In this document: positions 1 through 7,115 of the stretch, piece after piece
Position numbering within the stretch: position 1 is the first letter of the stretch
How the letters are laid out: the number at the start of each line of letters is the position of its first letter
From: Pseudoxanthomonas sp. F37
Lineage (GTDB): Bacteria > Pseudomonadota > Gammaproteobacteria > Xanthomonadales > Xanthomonadaceae
NCBI RefSeq assembly: GCF_022965755.1
Contig: NZ_CP095187.1
Coordinates: 3,907,653-3,971,652 of the forward strand
DNA length: 64,000 nt
Direction of reading: 5' to 3'
Notes under the pieces: generated by a model
Databases searched by the model: none
What the model was told of the DNA's origin: nothing
Seen by the model: the letters and a program-made list of their open reading frames with translations, nothing else
Translations under genes and position numbers: made by a program

Positions 1-216
1 ACGGCCGACTTTCTCATCGGCCTCGCGCAACTGGCGCGAGGCCGCACCGCGTTCGCCCTCCAGCTTGCGGCGCTCCTGCGCGATCGATTTCAGCTCGCTG
101 CGCACGCGCTGCAGCTTCTGCTCGGCCTCGCGCGAGGTCTGCGCCGGCGCGGCCGCAACGAAGGACACGCCGGCCAGCAGGACCGCGACGCAGGTGGCGC
201 GCAGGCGATGCGGCAT
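1..216 (-). CDS. envC: Murein hydrolase activator EnvC, N-terminal fragment
   Basis: EnvC is a periplasmic coiled-coil/LytM-type protein that activates septal N-acetylmuramoyl-L-alanine amidases during division. Only the first 72 codons lie in the window; the gene runs off the left edge. What is visible fits: a signal peptide ([19 protein letters not shown], then APAQT) followed by a charged heptad-like helix rich in E, K, R and Q, as in the EnvC coiled coil. Its ATG overlaps the gpmI stop (TGATG, one shared base), so it is translationally coupled to gpmI; gpmI-envC is a common pairing. The C-terminal LytM domain cannot be checked here, so the name rests on the coiled-coil start and the neighbour. 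Confidence 0.75.
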   Translation of the reverse strand, partial: MPHRLRATCVAVLLAGVSFVAAAPAQTSREAEQKLQRVRSELKSIAQERRKLEGERGAASRQLREADEKVGR

Positions 217-1761
217 CAGGCGGCGATCAGGCTGCGGCCGGTCATGTCGGCCGGTTGCGGCAGCCCCAGCAGGTCGAGCAGGGTCGGCGCGACATCGCGC
301 AGCGCGCCCCCCGCGCAGCGTCGCCGCACGCTCGCCCACATAGACCAGCGGCACCGGACCCACGGTATGCGCGGTGTGCGGCTGTCCGGTCTCCGGATCG
401 CGCATCATCTCCAGGTTGCCGTGGTCGGCGGTGATGATCATGGCGCCGCCGGCGGCGCGCACCGCGGCGTCGACTTCGCCGATGGCCTTGTCCACCGCCT
501 GCGCGGCCAGGATCGCGGCCTGCAGGTCGCCGCTGTGGCCGACCATGTCGGGATTGGCGATGTTGCAGACGATGGCATCGAAGCGGCCGGAACGGATGGC
601 CGCCACCAGCTTCTCGGTCAGCTCGGGACAACTCATTTCCGGCTGCAGGTCGTAGGTGGCGACCTTCGGGCTGGGCACGAGGATGCGTTCCTCGCCGGCG
701 AACGCGTCTTCCCGCCCGCCACTGAAGAAGAACGTCACGTGCGCGTACTTCTCGGTCTCGGCGATGCGCAGCTGGGTCAGCCCGGCGTCGGCCAGCAGTT
801 CGCCGAAGGTATGCCGCAGGTCGTCCGGCGCGAACGCCACCGGCGCGGGCAGCTTCGCGTCGTATTCGGTCAGGCAGACGAAGCGCGCCAGCGCCGGTAC
901 GCGCGCCTGGAAGCCGTCGAAGGCCGGCGACACGAACGCCGCGGTCAGCTGGCGCGCGCGGTCGGCGCGGAAGTTCATGAACACCACGGCATCGCCGTCG
1001 GCCATCGGCCTCGCGCCGTCGATCACCGTGGGCAGCACGAACTCGTCGTTCTCGCCGCGCGCATAGGCGGCTTCCAGCGCGGCGATGCCGCTGGCGGCAT
1101 GGTGCCCGCTCTTCGCTTCGACCAGCGCATCCCACGCCAGGCGCACGCGGTCCCAGCGCTTGTCGCGGTCCATCGCGTAGTAACGGCCGCTGACCGACGC
1201 GATGTGCGCATTGCCGAGCTTCGCGCACAGGTCCTGCAGCGCGCGCAGGCTGGGTTCGGCCGACTTGGGCGGCGTGTCGCGGCCGTCCAGGAACGCGTGC
1301 ACCGCCACCCGCGGGACGTCCTGCCGCCTGGCCAGCTCCAGCATCGCGAAGATGTGCTGCTCATGGCTGTGCACGCCGCCGGGCGAGAGCAGGCCGAACA
1401 CGTGCAGGGTCTTGCCGTCGGCCCTGGCGGCCCGGCACGCGGCGACCAGCTGGGCGTTGTCGTAGAAACTGCCATCCTCGATGGCGGCGTCGATGCGGGT
1501 CAGGTCCTGGTAGACGATGCGGCCGGCACCCAGGTTCATGTGGCCCACTTCCGAATTGCCCATCTGCCCGTCCGGCAACCCAACGTGGCGGCCCTCGGTA
1601 TGGATCAGCGTGTGCGGCGCGGTGGCCAGCAGGCGCCGCCAGTTCGGCAGATCGGCCTGCGCCAGCGCATTGTCGGCGGGGTCCTCACGGTGGCCCCAGC
1701 CATCCAGGATCAGCAGGACCACGGGCTTGGGACGGTTCACGGACGCGGGGGATGCGGACAC
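216..1761 (-). CDS. gpmI: 2,3-bisphosphoglycerate-independent phosphoglycerate mutase (frameshifted as written)
   Basis: Cytoplasmic glycolytic and gluconeogenic enzyme that interconverts 3- and 2-phosphoglycerate using two metal ions and a phosphoserine. Visible motifs are the N-terminal [12 protein letters not shown], the nucleophile motif QMGNSEVGH (Ser about residue 70), [11 protein letters not shown] and the metal motif TADHGN. About 514 residues if intact, normal for the family. The start is a GTG at 1761 with a CCGGAA sequence upstream; no ATG precedes the conserved core. Anomaly: a run of six C at 307-312 (six G on the coding strand) puts the last ~29 codons out of frame. Five G would restore [18 protein letters not shown] and the stop at 216-218. 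As written, the frame runs without a stop straight into envC. A sequencing or assembly error is the simplest explanation. Confidence 0.85.
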
Positions 1762-1894
1762 GGCGGATTCCGGTGACTTCAGGCAGGTGCCGATTGTAGC
1801 GAAGCGTGCTCCCATGCATGCCGATGCGGCGTGTTTAAACCCTCGGGCATGCCGCCGCATCAGACCGATACGAGACCACCGGAGAGGCAACCCC

Positions 1895-2554
1895 ATGACA
1901 CGTACCCGTACCGCACTGCTGCTGACCCTGGCCCTGGCCGCCACACCCGCCCTGGCCCAGCAGGACGTCTCCAAGGTGAACGGCAGCGTTTCCGCCGACG
2001 CCGGCCAAGCCTATGGCGACCTGGAAACGGTCAACGGCAGCGTCAGCATCGCCGCCGGCGCCACCGTCGAGGACGCCAGCACCGTCAACGGCAGCATCAC
2101 CGTGGGCGACAAGGCCCAGGCCGCCTCCCTGGAAACCGTCAACGGCGCGATCCGCATCGGCAAGGACGTGCAGGTGCGCAAGGATGTGGAAACCGTCAAC
2201 GGCAGCATCTTCACCGACCGCGGCACCACCATCGGCGGCAACGTCGACACCGTCAACGGCGCCATCGGCCTGGTCGGCACCCAGCTGGCCGGCGGCATCG
2301 AAACGGTCAACGGCGACATCACCGTCGGCATCGGTTCGCACGTCACGGGCGGCATCAAGGTGGAGAAGCCGCGCGGCTGGAGCATCAAGCCCCGCCGCGA
2401 CCCGCGCATCATCATCGGCCCGAACGCCGTGGTCGAGGGTCCGCTGGTATTCGAGCGCCCGGTCACGCTGTACGTGCACACCAGCGCCAAGGTCGGGCCG
2501 GTGACCGGCGCCACCGCCAAGCCGTTCAGCACCGACACCGCACCGACCGAGTAA
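1895..2554 (+). CDS. Secreted VNG-repeat protein, probable beta-solenoid
   Basis: A 219-residue protein with a clear signal peptide ([14 protein letters not shown], then QQD). The body carries seven copies of a repeat centred on VNGSI or VNGAI (for example [26 protein letters not shown]), spaced roughly 19 residues apart. Regular hydrophobic-Asn-Gly repeats of this kind suggest a right-handed beta-solenoid, related in style to DUF4097 or bactofilin-like polymer proteins; that is inference. The last third is non-repetitive and basic ([18 protein letters not shown]). The start is the ATG at 1895, with GGAGAGG about eight bases upstream. It is divergent from gpmI and 81 bases ahead of the M28 peptidase gene. 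Function unknown; location is probably periplasmic or surface. Confidence 0.75.
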   Translation: MTRTRTALLLTLALAATPALAQQDVSKVNGSVSADAGQAYGDLETVNGSVSIAAGATVEDASTVNGSITVGDKAQAASLETVNGAIRIGKDVQVRKDVETVNGSIFTDRGTTIGGNVDTVNGAIGLVGTQLAGGIETVNGDITVGIGSHVTGGIKVEKPRGWSIKPRRDPRIIIGPNAVVEGPLVFERPVTLYVHTSAKVGPVTGATAKPFSTDTAPTE

Positions 2555-2635
2555 GTCCGCGCACCGGCGGCGCCGGCACAGGTCCGGGCCGCCGGTTATG
2601 GCTAGAATCGGGATTCCTTTCGTTGAGGAATCACG

Positions 2636-4354
2636 ATGTCCCGCAAGTTGATGCTGGTGCTTGCCGCCACGGCCGCATTGGCCGCGTGCAAGCGCGAACC
2701 CGAGGCGCCCGCCGCCGCGCCCGAAGCCGCCACGCCGCCGGCCGCGGCGCACACCTTCACCGCCGACATCACCGAGGCCGACTTCGCCGACATGGTGAAG
2801 GCGTTGTCGTCCGATGAGTTCGAAGGCCGCGCGCCCGGCTCGGTGGGCGAGGAGAAGACCACCGCTTACCTGCAGGCGCAGATGAAGCGCATCGGCCTGC
2901 AGCCGGGCAACAACGGCAGCTACTTCCAGGACGTTCCGATGGTGGAGACCACCGCCGACGAGGCCGCGACCACGCTGTCGCTGGCGACGTCCGCCGGCAA
3001 GCGCGACCTGAAGTTCGGCACCGACTACGTCATCGGCACCCGCACCGGCCAGACCGAGGTGAAGCTGGACGCCAGCGACATGGTGTTCGTCGGCTACGGC
3101 GTGGACGCGCCGGAGCAGAAGTGGAACGACTACGCCGGCCAGGACTGGACCGGCAAGACGGTGGTGATGTTCGTCAACGACCCGGGCTTCCACGGCAAGG
3201 ACGAGACGCTGTTCGGCGGCAACCGCATGACCTACTACGGCCGCTGGACATACAAGTTCGAGGAAGCCGCGCGCAAGGGCGCCGCGGCCGCGCTGATCGT
3301 GCACGATACCGCCGGCGCCAGCTATGGCTGGGACGTGGTGAAGAACTCCTGGGCCGGTCCGCAGTACGACCTGCCTGCAAAGGATGACCCGGAGAAGCGC
3401 ATCCCGCTGCAGGGCTGGCTGAGCGCGGAAGCGGCCAGGCAGCTGTTCGCCGACGCCGGCCTCGACCTGGACGCTGCCTATGCCAGCGCCGGCAAGCGCG
3501 GCTTCAAGCCGGTGCCGCTGAAGGCCAAGGCGACGGTATCGCTGAAGAGCAGCATCAGCGAGAAGACCTCGCGCAATGTCATCGGCGTACTGCCGGGCAG
3601 CAGCAAGCCCGACGAAGCCGTGCTGTACATGGCGCACTGGGACCACCTGGGCAAGCACGAGGGCGATCATTCCGATGACAGCGGGGGCGACAACATCTTC
3701 AACGGTGCCGTCGACAACGCGACCGGCGTGGCCGGCATCCTGGAGATCGCCGAAGCCTTCGCCCACCAGGACCCGAAGCCGGCGCGCTCGGTGGTGTTCG
3801 TGGCGGTGACGCTGGAGGAATCGGGGCTGCTCGGCTCCAAGTACTACGTCGCCCACCCGACCTTCCCGATGGACAAGATCGCCGGCGTGATCAACCTGGA
3901 CGCGATGAGCGTGGGCGGCAAGTCGCGCGACTTCGTGGTCACCGGCAAGGGCAATTCCGAGCTGGAGGACATGCTGAAAGTCCACGCCGACCAGCAGGGC
4001 CGCGTGCTGACCGAGGAAGGCAATCCGGCCGGCGGCTACTACTTCCGCAGCGACCACTTCAACTTCGCCAAGGCCGGCGTGCCGGCGCTGTACGCCAAGG
4101 GCGGCAACGACCTGCTGGACGGCGGCGTGGAGGCCGGCAAGGCGGCGAGCGAGGAGTACGCCAAGCGCTACCACCAGGCCAGCGACGAGATGCACGAGGG
4201 CTGGAAGCTGGACGGCGTGGTGCAGGACCTGCAGGCGCTGTACGGCGTCGGCAAGGACCTGGCCGTGGAAGACAAGTGGCCCAACTGGTACGAGGGCAAC
4301 CCCTTCAAGGCCGCACGCGACGCGATGATGAAGACGGAGCCGGCGAAGCAGTAA
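2636..4354 (+). CDS. M28-family zinc aminopeptidase, lipoprotein
   Basis: A 572-residue exported metallopeptidase. The N-terminus is a lipoprotein signal (LVLAATAALAAC, lipobox LAAC), followed by an Ala/Pro/Glu-rich linker, a long insert that fits a PA domain (about residues 100-300), then the M28 catalytic domain. Zinc-site motifs are visible: AHWDHLG, AVDNATGVAG, the VTLEESGLLGS segment with the catalytic Glu pair, INLDAM, and a C-terminal YYFRSDHFNFAKAGVPAL motif. Members remove N-terminal residues from peptides in the periplasm or outside the cell. GAGG lies about ten bases before the ATG. A strong hairpin terminator follows the stop. The exact substrate cannot be read from the sequence. 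Confidence 0.88.
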   Translation: MSRKLMLVLAATAALAACKREPEAPAAAPEAATPPAAAHTFTADITEADFADMVKALSSDEFEGRAPGSVGEEKTTAYLQAQMKRIGLQPGNNGSYFQDVPMVETTADEAATTLSLATSAGKRDLKFGTDYVIGTRTGQTEVKLDASDMVFVGYGVDAPEQKWNDYAGQDWTGKTVVMFVNDPGFHGKDETLFGGNRMTYYGRWTYKFEEAARKGAAAALIVHDTAGASYGWDVVKNSWAGPQYDLPAKDDPEKRIPLQGWLSAEAARQLFADAGLDLDAAYASAGKRGFKPVPLKAKATVSLKSSISEKTSRNVIGVLPGSSKPDEAVLYMAHWDHLGKHEGDHSDDSGGDNIFNGAVDNATGVAGILEIAEAFAHQDPKPARSVVFVAVTLEESGLLGSKYYVAHPTFPMDKIAGVINLDAMSVGGKSRDFVVTGKGNSELEDMLKVHADQQGRVLTEEGNPAGGYYFRSDHFNFAKAGVPALYAKGGNDLLDGGVEAGKAASEEYAKRYHQASDEMHEGWKLDGVVQDLQALYGVGKDLAVEDKWPNWYEGNPFKAARDAMMKTEPAKQ

Positions 4355-4374
4355 GCCGCGTTCCGATGCGATAT

Positions 4375-4410
4375 GAAAACGGCGCCGAAAGGCGCCGTTT
4401 TCTGTTTCTT
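4375..4410 (+). terminator. Intrinsic terminator after the M28 peptidase gene
   Basis: Perfect 12-bp stem GAAAACGGCGCC / GGCGCCGTTTTC (4375-4386 and 4391-4402) with a GAAA tetraloop, followed by TGTTTCTT. It lies 20 bases after the M28 stop. Confidence 0.85.
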
Positions 4411-4499
4411 CTCCCCGCTGCGCAGGGAGAGGGCAACCGCCCATGGACGCCTTGCCGCCGTACCCACTACCCTGCGCCATCCTCGGAGGGAAACAGCTC

Positions 4500-4892
4500 A
4501 TGTCCATCGCCTACTGGTGCATCCTCATCACCGCCCTGCTGCCGTACCTGTGGGTCTTCATCGCCAAGCGCTCGGGCGATCGCTACAACAACCGCAATCC
4601 GCGCGCCTGGATGGCCAAGCAGGAAGGCAACTACAAGGTGCAGCGCGCCAACGCGGCCCACCTCAACGGTTTCGAGGCATTCCCGGCATTCGTGGCCGGC
4701 GTGCTGATGGCGCAGCTGGCCGGCGTGCCGGCCACCCTGGTCACCCCGCTCGCCGTGGCGTTCGTGGTCGCCCGCATCTTCCACGGGTGGTTCTATCTGA
4801 TCGACATGCACGCCATGCGCAGCCTGTCGTGGCTGCTGGGCATGCTGTGCGCCGTGGCGCTCATGGTGCTGGCGGCGCTGCGGGTGGCGTGA
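4500..4892 (+). CDS. MAPEG-family membrane protein
   Basis: A 130-residue integral membrane protein with about four hydrophobic helices. The signature RANAAHLNGFEAFPAF (about residues 44-59), with conserved Asn and Glu in the first cytoplasmic loop, is typical of bacterial MAPEG proteins (membrane-associated proteins in eicosanoid and glutathione metabolism). Bacterial members are trimeric; some bind glutathione, most have no assigned substrate. The start is the ATG at 4500 behind a good Shine-Dalgarno (GGAGGG, 4485-4490). Its last 32 bases overlap the 3' end of the convergent LuxR-type gene. Confidence 0.85.
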   Translation: MSIAYWCILITALLPYLWVFIAKRSGDRYNNRNPRAWMAKQEGNYKVQRANAAHLNGFEAFPAFVAGVLMAQLAGVPATLVTPLAVAFVVARIFHGWFYLIDMHAMRSLSWLLGMLCAVALMVLAALRVA

Positions 4893-5442
4893 CCTCCGGG
4901 GCAAGGCCGGCGCGCGGCACCAGCAGGTCTTCCAGGAAGAAGGCGGCCAGTTCGGACCGTCCGGCCAGTCCGGCCTTGGCATAGATCGACGCCGACTGCG
5001 CGCGCACGGTCTTTTCGTGGGTGCCGCGCAGATCCGCGATCTCCCGCAACCCCAGGCCCTTCAACAGCAGAAAGGCGACTTCCTTCTCGGCCGGCGACAG
5101 GCGCCATCCGTCCAGCTGCGCGTCGATCGAGCGCGACAGGCCTTCCACGTGACGGCGCGCCTGCTGCCGCCAGGCCTCCGCCTGCGCACGCACCTGGCTG
5201 AGATGCTCCGCCTGCCTGACCAGCCGGCGGCGAAGGCGCAGCGTGCTGCGCAGCAGGTGCACGGCGCCCAGCAGGGCCAGCCCGGCCGCCACGATCTCGA
5301 GCGCCACGTGCCAGCCGGAAGCGCCCTGCCGCAGGTCGCCTACGACATCCGCCACCACCAGCAGCGCGATCAGCAGCAGGACGCCTGCGATGACGCCGCG
5401 TTCGCTGCCCTGCAGGGGACGGCGCTCAACTGTGGGGGACAT
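4861..5442 (-). CDS. Membrane-anchored LuxR-type HTH regulator
   Basis: About 193 residues. Two N-terminal hydrophobic helices (VIAGVLLLIALLVVADVV and VALEIVAAGLALLGAVHLL) are followed by a basic coiled-coil segment and a C-terminal LuxR/GerE helix-turn-helix: LSPAEKEVAFLLLKGLGLRE, then the recognition region THEKTVRAQSASIYAKAGL. There is no receiver domain, so it is probably a stand-alone membrane-bound transcription factor. An in-frame ATG at 5475 is the alternative start; I prefer 5442, which still overlaps the 3' end of the cytochrome gene and implies coupling. Its 3' end overlaps the convergent MAPEG gene. The signal it responds to is unknown. Confidence 0.75.
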   Translation of the reverse strand: MSPTVERRPLQGSERGVIAGVLLLIALLVVADVVGDLRQGASGWHVALEIVAAGLALLGAVHLLRSTLRLRRRLVRQAEHLSQVRAQAEAWRQQARRHVEGLSRSIDAQLDGWRLSPAEKEVAFLLLKGLGLREIADLRGTHEKTVRAQSASIYAKAGLAGRSELAAFFLEDLLVPRAGLAPEVTPPAAPPAP

Positions 5443-6205
5443 CCTCGGCCCGCTCCCCGCGCGCATGCGCTTCATGTTCGGCCCGCTCGTCGTCGGCCCC
5501 GCCCTGTTCGCCGGACCCCTCGTCCGCCTCGCGGAGCGTCAGCGTCTGGCCGAAGAGCGTGATACGGCCACGGCTGGCATCGTAGCGATTCGCCACGCCT
5601 GCGCCCACCGCCGCCAGCGCCGCGACGAACGCCAGTGCCACGCCCGCGTGAGGGCGCACGTCGGCCTCCGTGGCAGGAATGCCGCGCTTGCGCCCGGTCA
5701 CCATGCTCAATGGGAGTGCGTCGCGGTGGCGCAGTACGTGCACCAGCACGCCGGCCACGTGCAGCAGCGCCACGGCCAGGAAGGCGTTGGCCAGGACCTC
5801 GTGCACCTCCTCCACCGCGTGCGGTGCCACGCCCGCGACCATCGCCAGTCCGGTGGCCGCCATGCCCAGGCCCAGGCCCATCATCGCCAGCGCAGCCCAG
5901 CTGGAGGCGGGGTTGTGTCCCGCCCAGGTGCGCGCCTGTCCGGACAGCACGCCACGCAGGTACCCCGCCAGCGCCGCCGGGCGCAGGCTGAAATCCGACA
6001 GCCGGGCATGCCGCGTTCCCGCCAGCCCCCACAGCAGGCGCAGCAGCACCGCCGTCGCCAGCAGTCCGCCGGCCAGCATGTGCAGCACGAACCGCGGCGA
6101 CGCGTCGTCGACCGTGCTGCCGATGGCGTACGCGGCGACGAACAGGCCGGCGAAGGTCCAGTGGAAGACCCGCGTGGGCAGGTCGTAGATGCGGGGAGAG
6201 GACAT
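5426..6205 (-). CDS. Cytochrome b561-type di-heme membrane protein
   Basis: A 259-residue inner-membrane protein starting IYDLPTRVFHWTFAGLF, the hallmark of prokaryotic cytochrome b561 / Ni-hydrogenase b-type subunits. There are four main helices with His residues placed to ligate two hemes (FHW in helix 1, VLHML in helix 2, the VEEVHEVLAN region and LLHVAGVLVHVLRH). A fifth hydrophobic segment (VALAFVAALAAVGAGVANRY) precedes a hydrophilic Glu/Ala-rich tail. Such proteins shuttle electrons between the quinone pool and periplasmic c-type partners. The start is the ATG at 6205 rather than the longer frame from 6250, because the extra residues are not family-like. It is co-directional and overlapping with the LuxR-type gene downstream. 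Confidence 0.82.
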   Translation of the reverse strand: MSSPRIYDLPTRVFHWTFAGLFVAAYAIGSTVDDASPRFVLHMLAGGLLATAVLLRLLWGLAGTRHARLSDFSLRPAALAGYLRGVLSGQARTWAGHNPASSWAALAMMGLGLGMAATGLAMVAGVAPHAVEEVHEVLANAFLAVALLHVAGVLVHVLRHRDALPLSMVTGRKRGIPATEADVRPHAGVALAFVAALAAVGAGVANRYDASRGRITLFGQTLTLREADEGSGEQGGADDERAEHEAHARGERAEDVPHS

Positions 6206-6305
6206 GGCGGCGCGCTCCGTGGGAAGGGAGCCCCACCTTTGCGCCGGCATGCCGCGGCGTCATCGGACAAATGCCGCATGTCTGCCGCATCAAGGCGTTA
6301 CGGGA

Positions 6306-7034
6306 TCAGCGCAGGTCCTCTTCCCACCCGAACAGGGCGAATGCCTTGCGGAATTCCGCATCCAGCGGCGCCACCGCCTCGATGCGCTCGCCCGTGGCCG
6401 GGTGCGGGAACGACAGCCGCACCGCGTGCAGCAGCATGCGGTGCACGCCCTGCATGCGGAAATGCCGGTTGTGCCGCCCGTCGCCATGGCTGGTGTCGCC
6501 GATCAGGTGATGGAAGGCGTGCTTCAGGTGCCGTCGGATCTGGCGGAAGCGCCCGGTCTCCGGCTGGCAGCGCAGCAGCGCATAGCGCGAGGTCTCGAAG
6601 CCGCCCGACGGCAGCGGCAGCTCGCCCGTCGCCAGGCGCACGAAGTGCGTCAGGGACGGCTTCTTTTCCGGCTTGCCCGGGCCGCCATCGAGCGGATGGT
6701 CGACGCTGAAGTCCGGTTCCGGCCAGCCGCGGCAGATGGCCAGGTAATCCTTCTCCACGGCGCGCGACATGAACACCTTGCCCAGCGCCGACGCGCTGTC
6801 GCGGTCGAACGCCACCAGCAGGCAGCCACTGGTGGCGCGGTCCAGCCGATGGATCAGGAAAATGGGCTTGCCGAACTGCACGCGCAGGCGGTCGGCGACG
6901 AAGTCGGTTTCGCCACCAGCCAGCCTGCTGTCGTGCGCCATCACGCCCGCGGGTTTGTCGACCACCGAGATCTGCGCATCCGCGTACAGCACCGGCAATG
7001 GGCCGTCGTCCGTCTTTGTCTCACGGTAATCCAT
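6306..7034 (-). CDS. truC: tRNA pseudouridine(65) synthase TruC
   Basis: A 242-residue RluA-family pseudouridine synthase. It carries the catalytic motif HRLDRATSG (Asp65) and motif I around VVDKPAGVMAHDS. The TruC-type features are THFVRLATGELPLPSGGFET, the PETGRFRQIRRHLKH segment and IGDTSHGDGRHNRHF, matching E. coli TruC better than RluA, C or D. It lacks an S4 domain. TruC modifies U65 in tRNA Ile and tRNA Asp. It is a single gene divergent from the M16 protease gene; the gap holds both promoters. Confidence 0.87.
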   Translation of the reverse strand: MDYRETKTDDGPLPVLYADAQISVVDKPAGVMAHDSRLAGGETDFVADRLRVQFGKPIFLIHRLDRATSGCLLVAFDRDSASALGKVFMSRAVEKDYLAICRGWPEPDFSVDHPLDGGPGKPEKKPSLTHFVRLATGELPLPSGGFETSRYALLRCQPETGRFRQIRRHLKHAFHHLIGDTSHGDGRHNRHFRMQGVHRMLLHAVRLSFPHPATGERIEAVAPLDAEFRKAFALFGWEEDLR

Positions 7035-7115
7035 GAATCTACGCGCCTTTCGAATCTGCGAAACTCGGGGTTCGCCGCAGCGATGGACGCACGCGGCCCC
7101 GATGGAGGATTGAGG

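Noticed and set aside
1835..4507. An 890-codon open frame on the strand opposite the VNG-repeat and M28 genes
   Set aside because: Composition is a GC-rich shadow (His, Val, Gly and Arg runs, no domain), and the plus strand has two convincing genes with ribosome sites.
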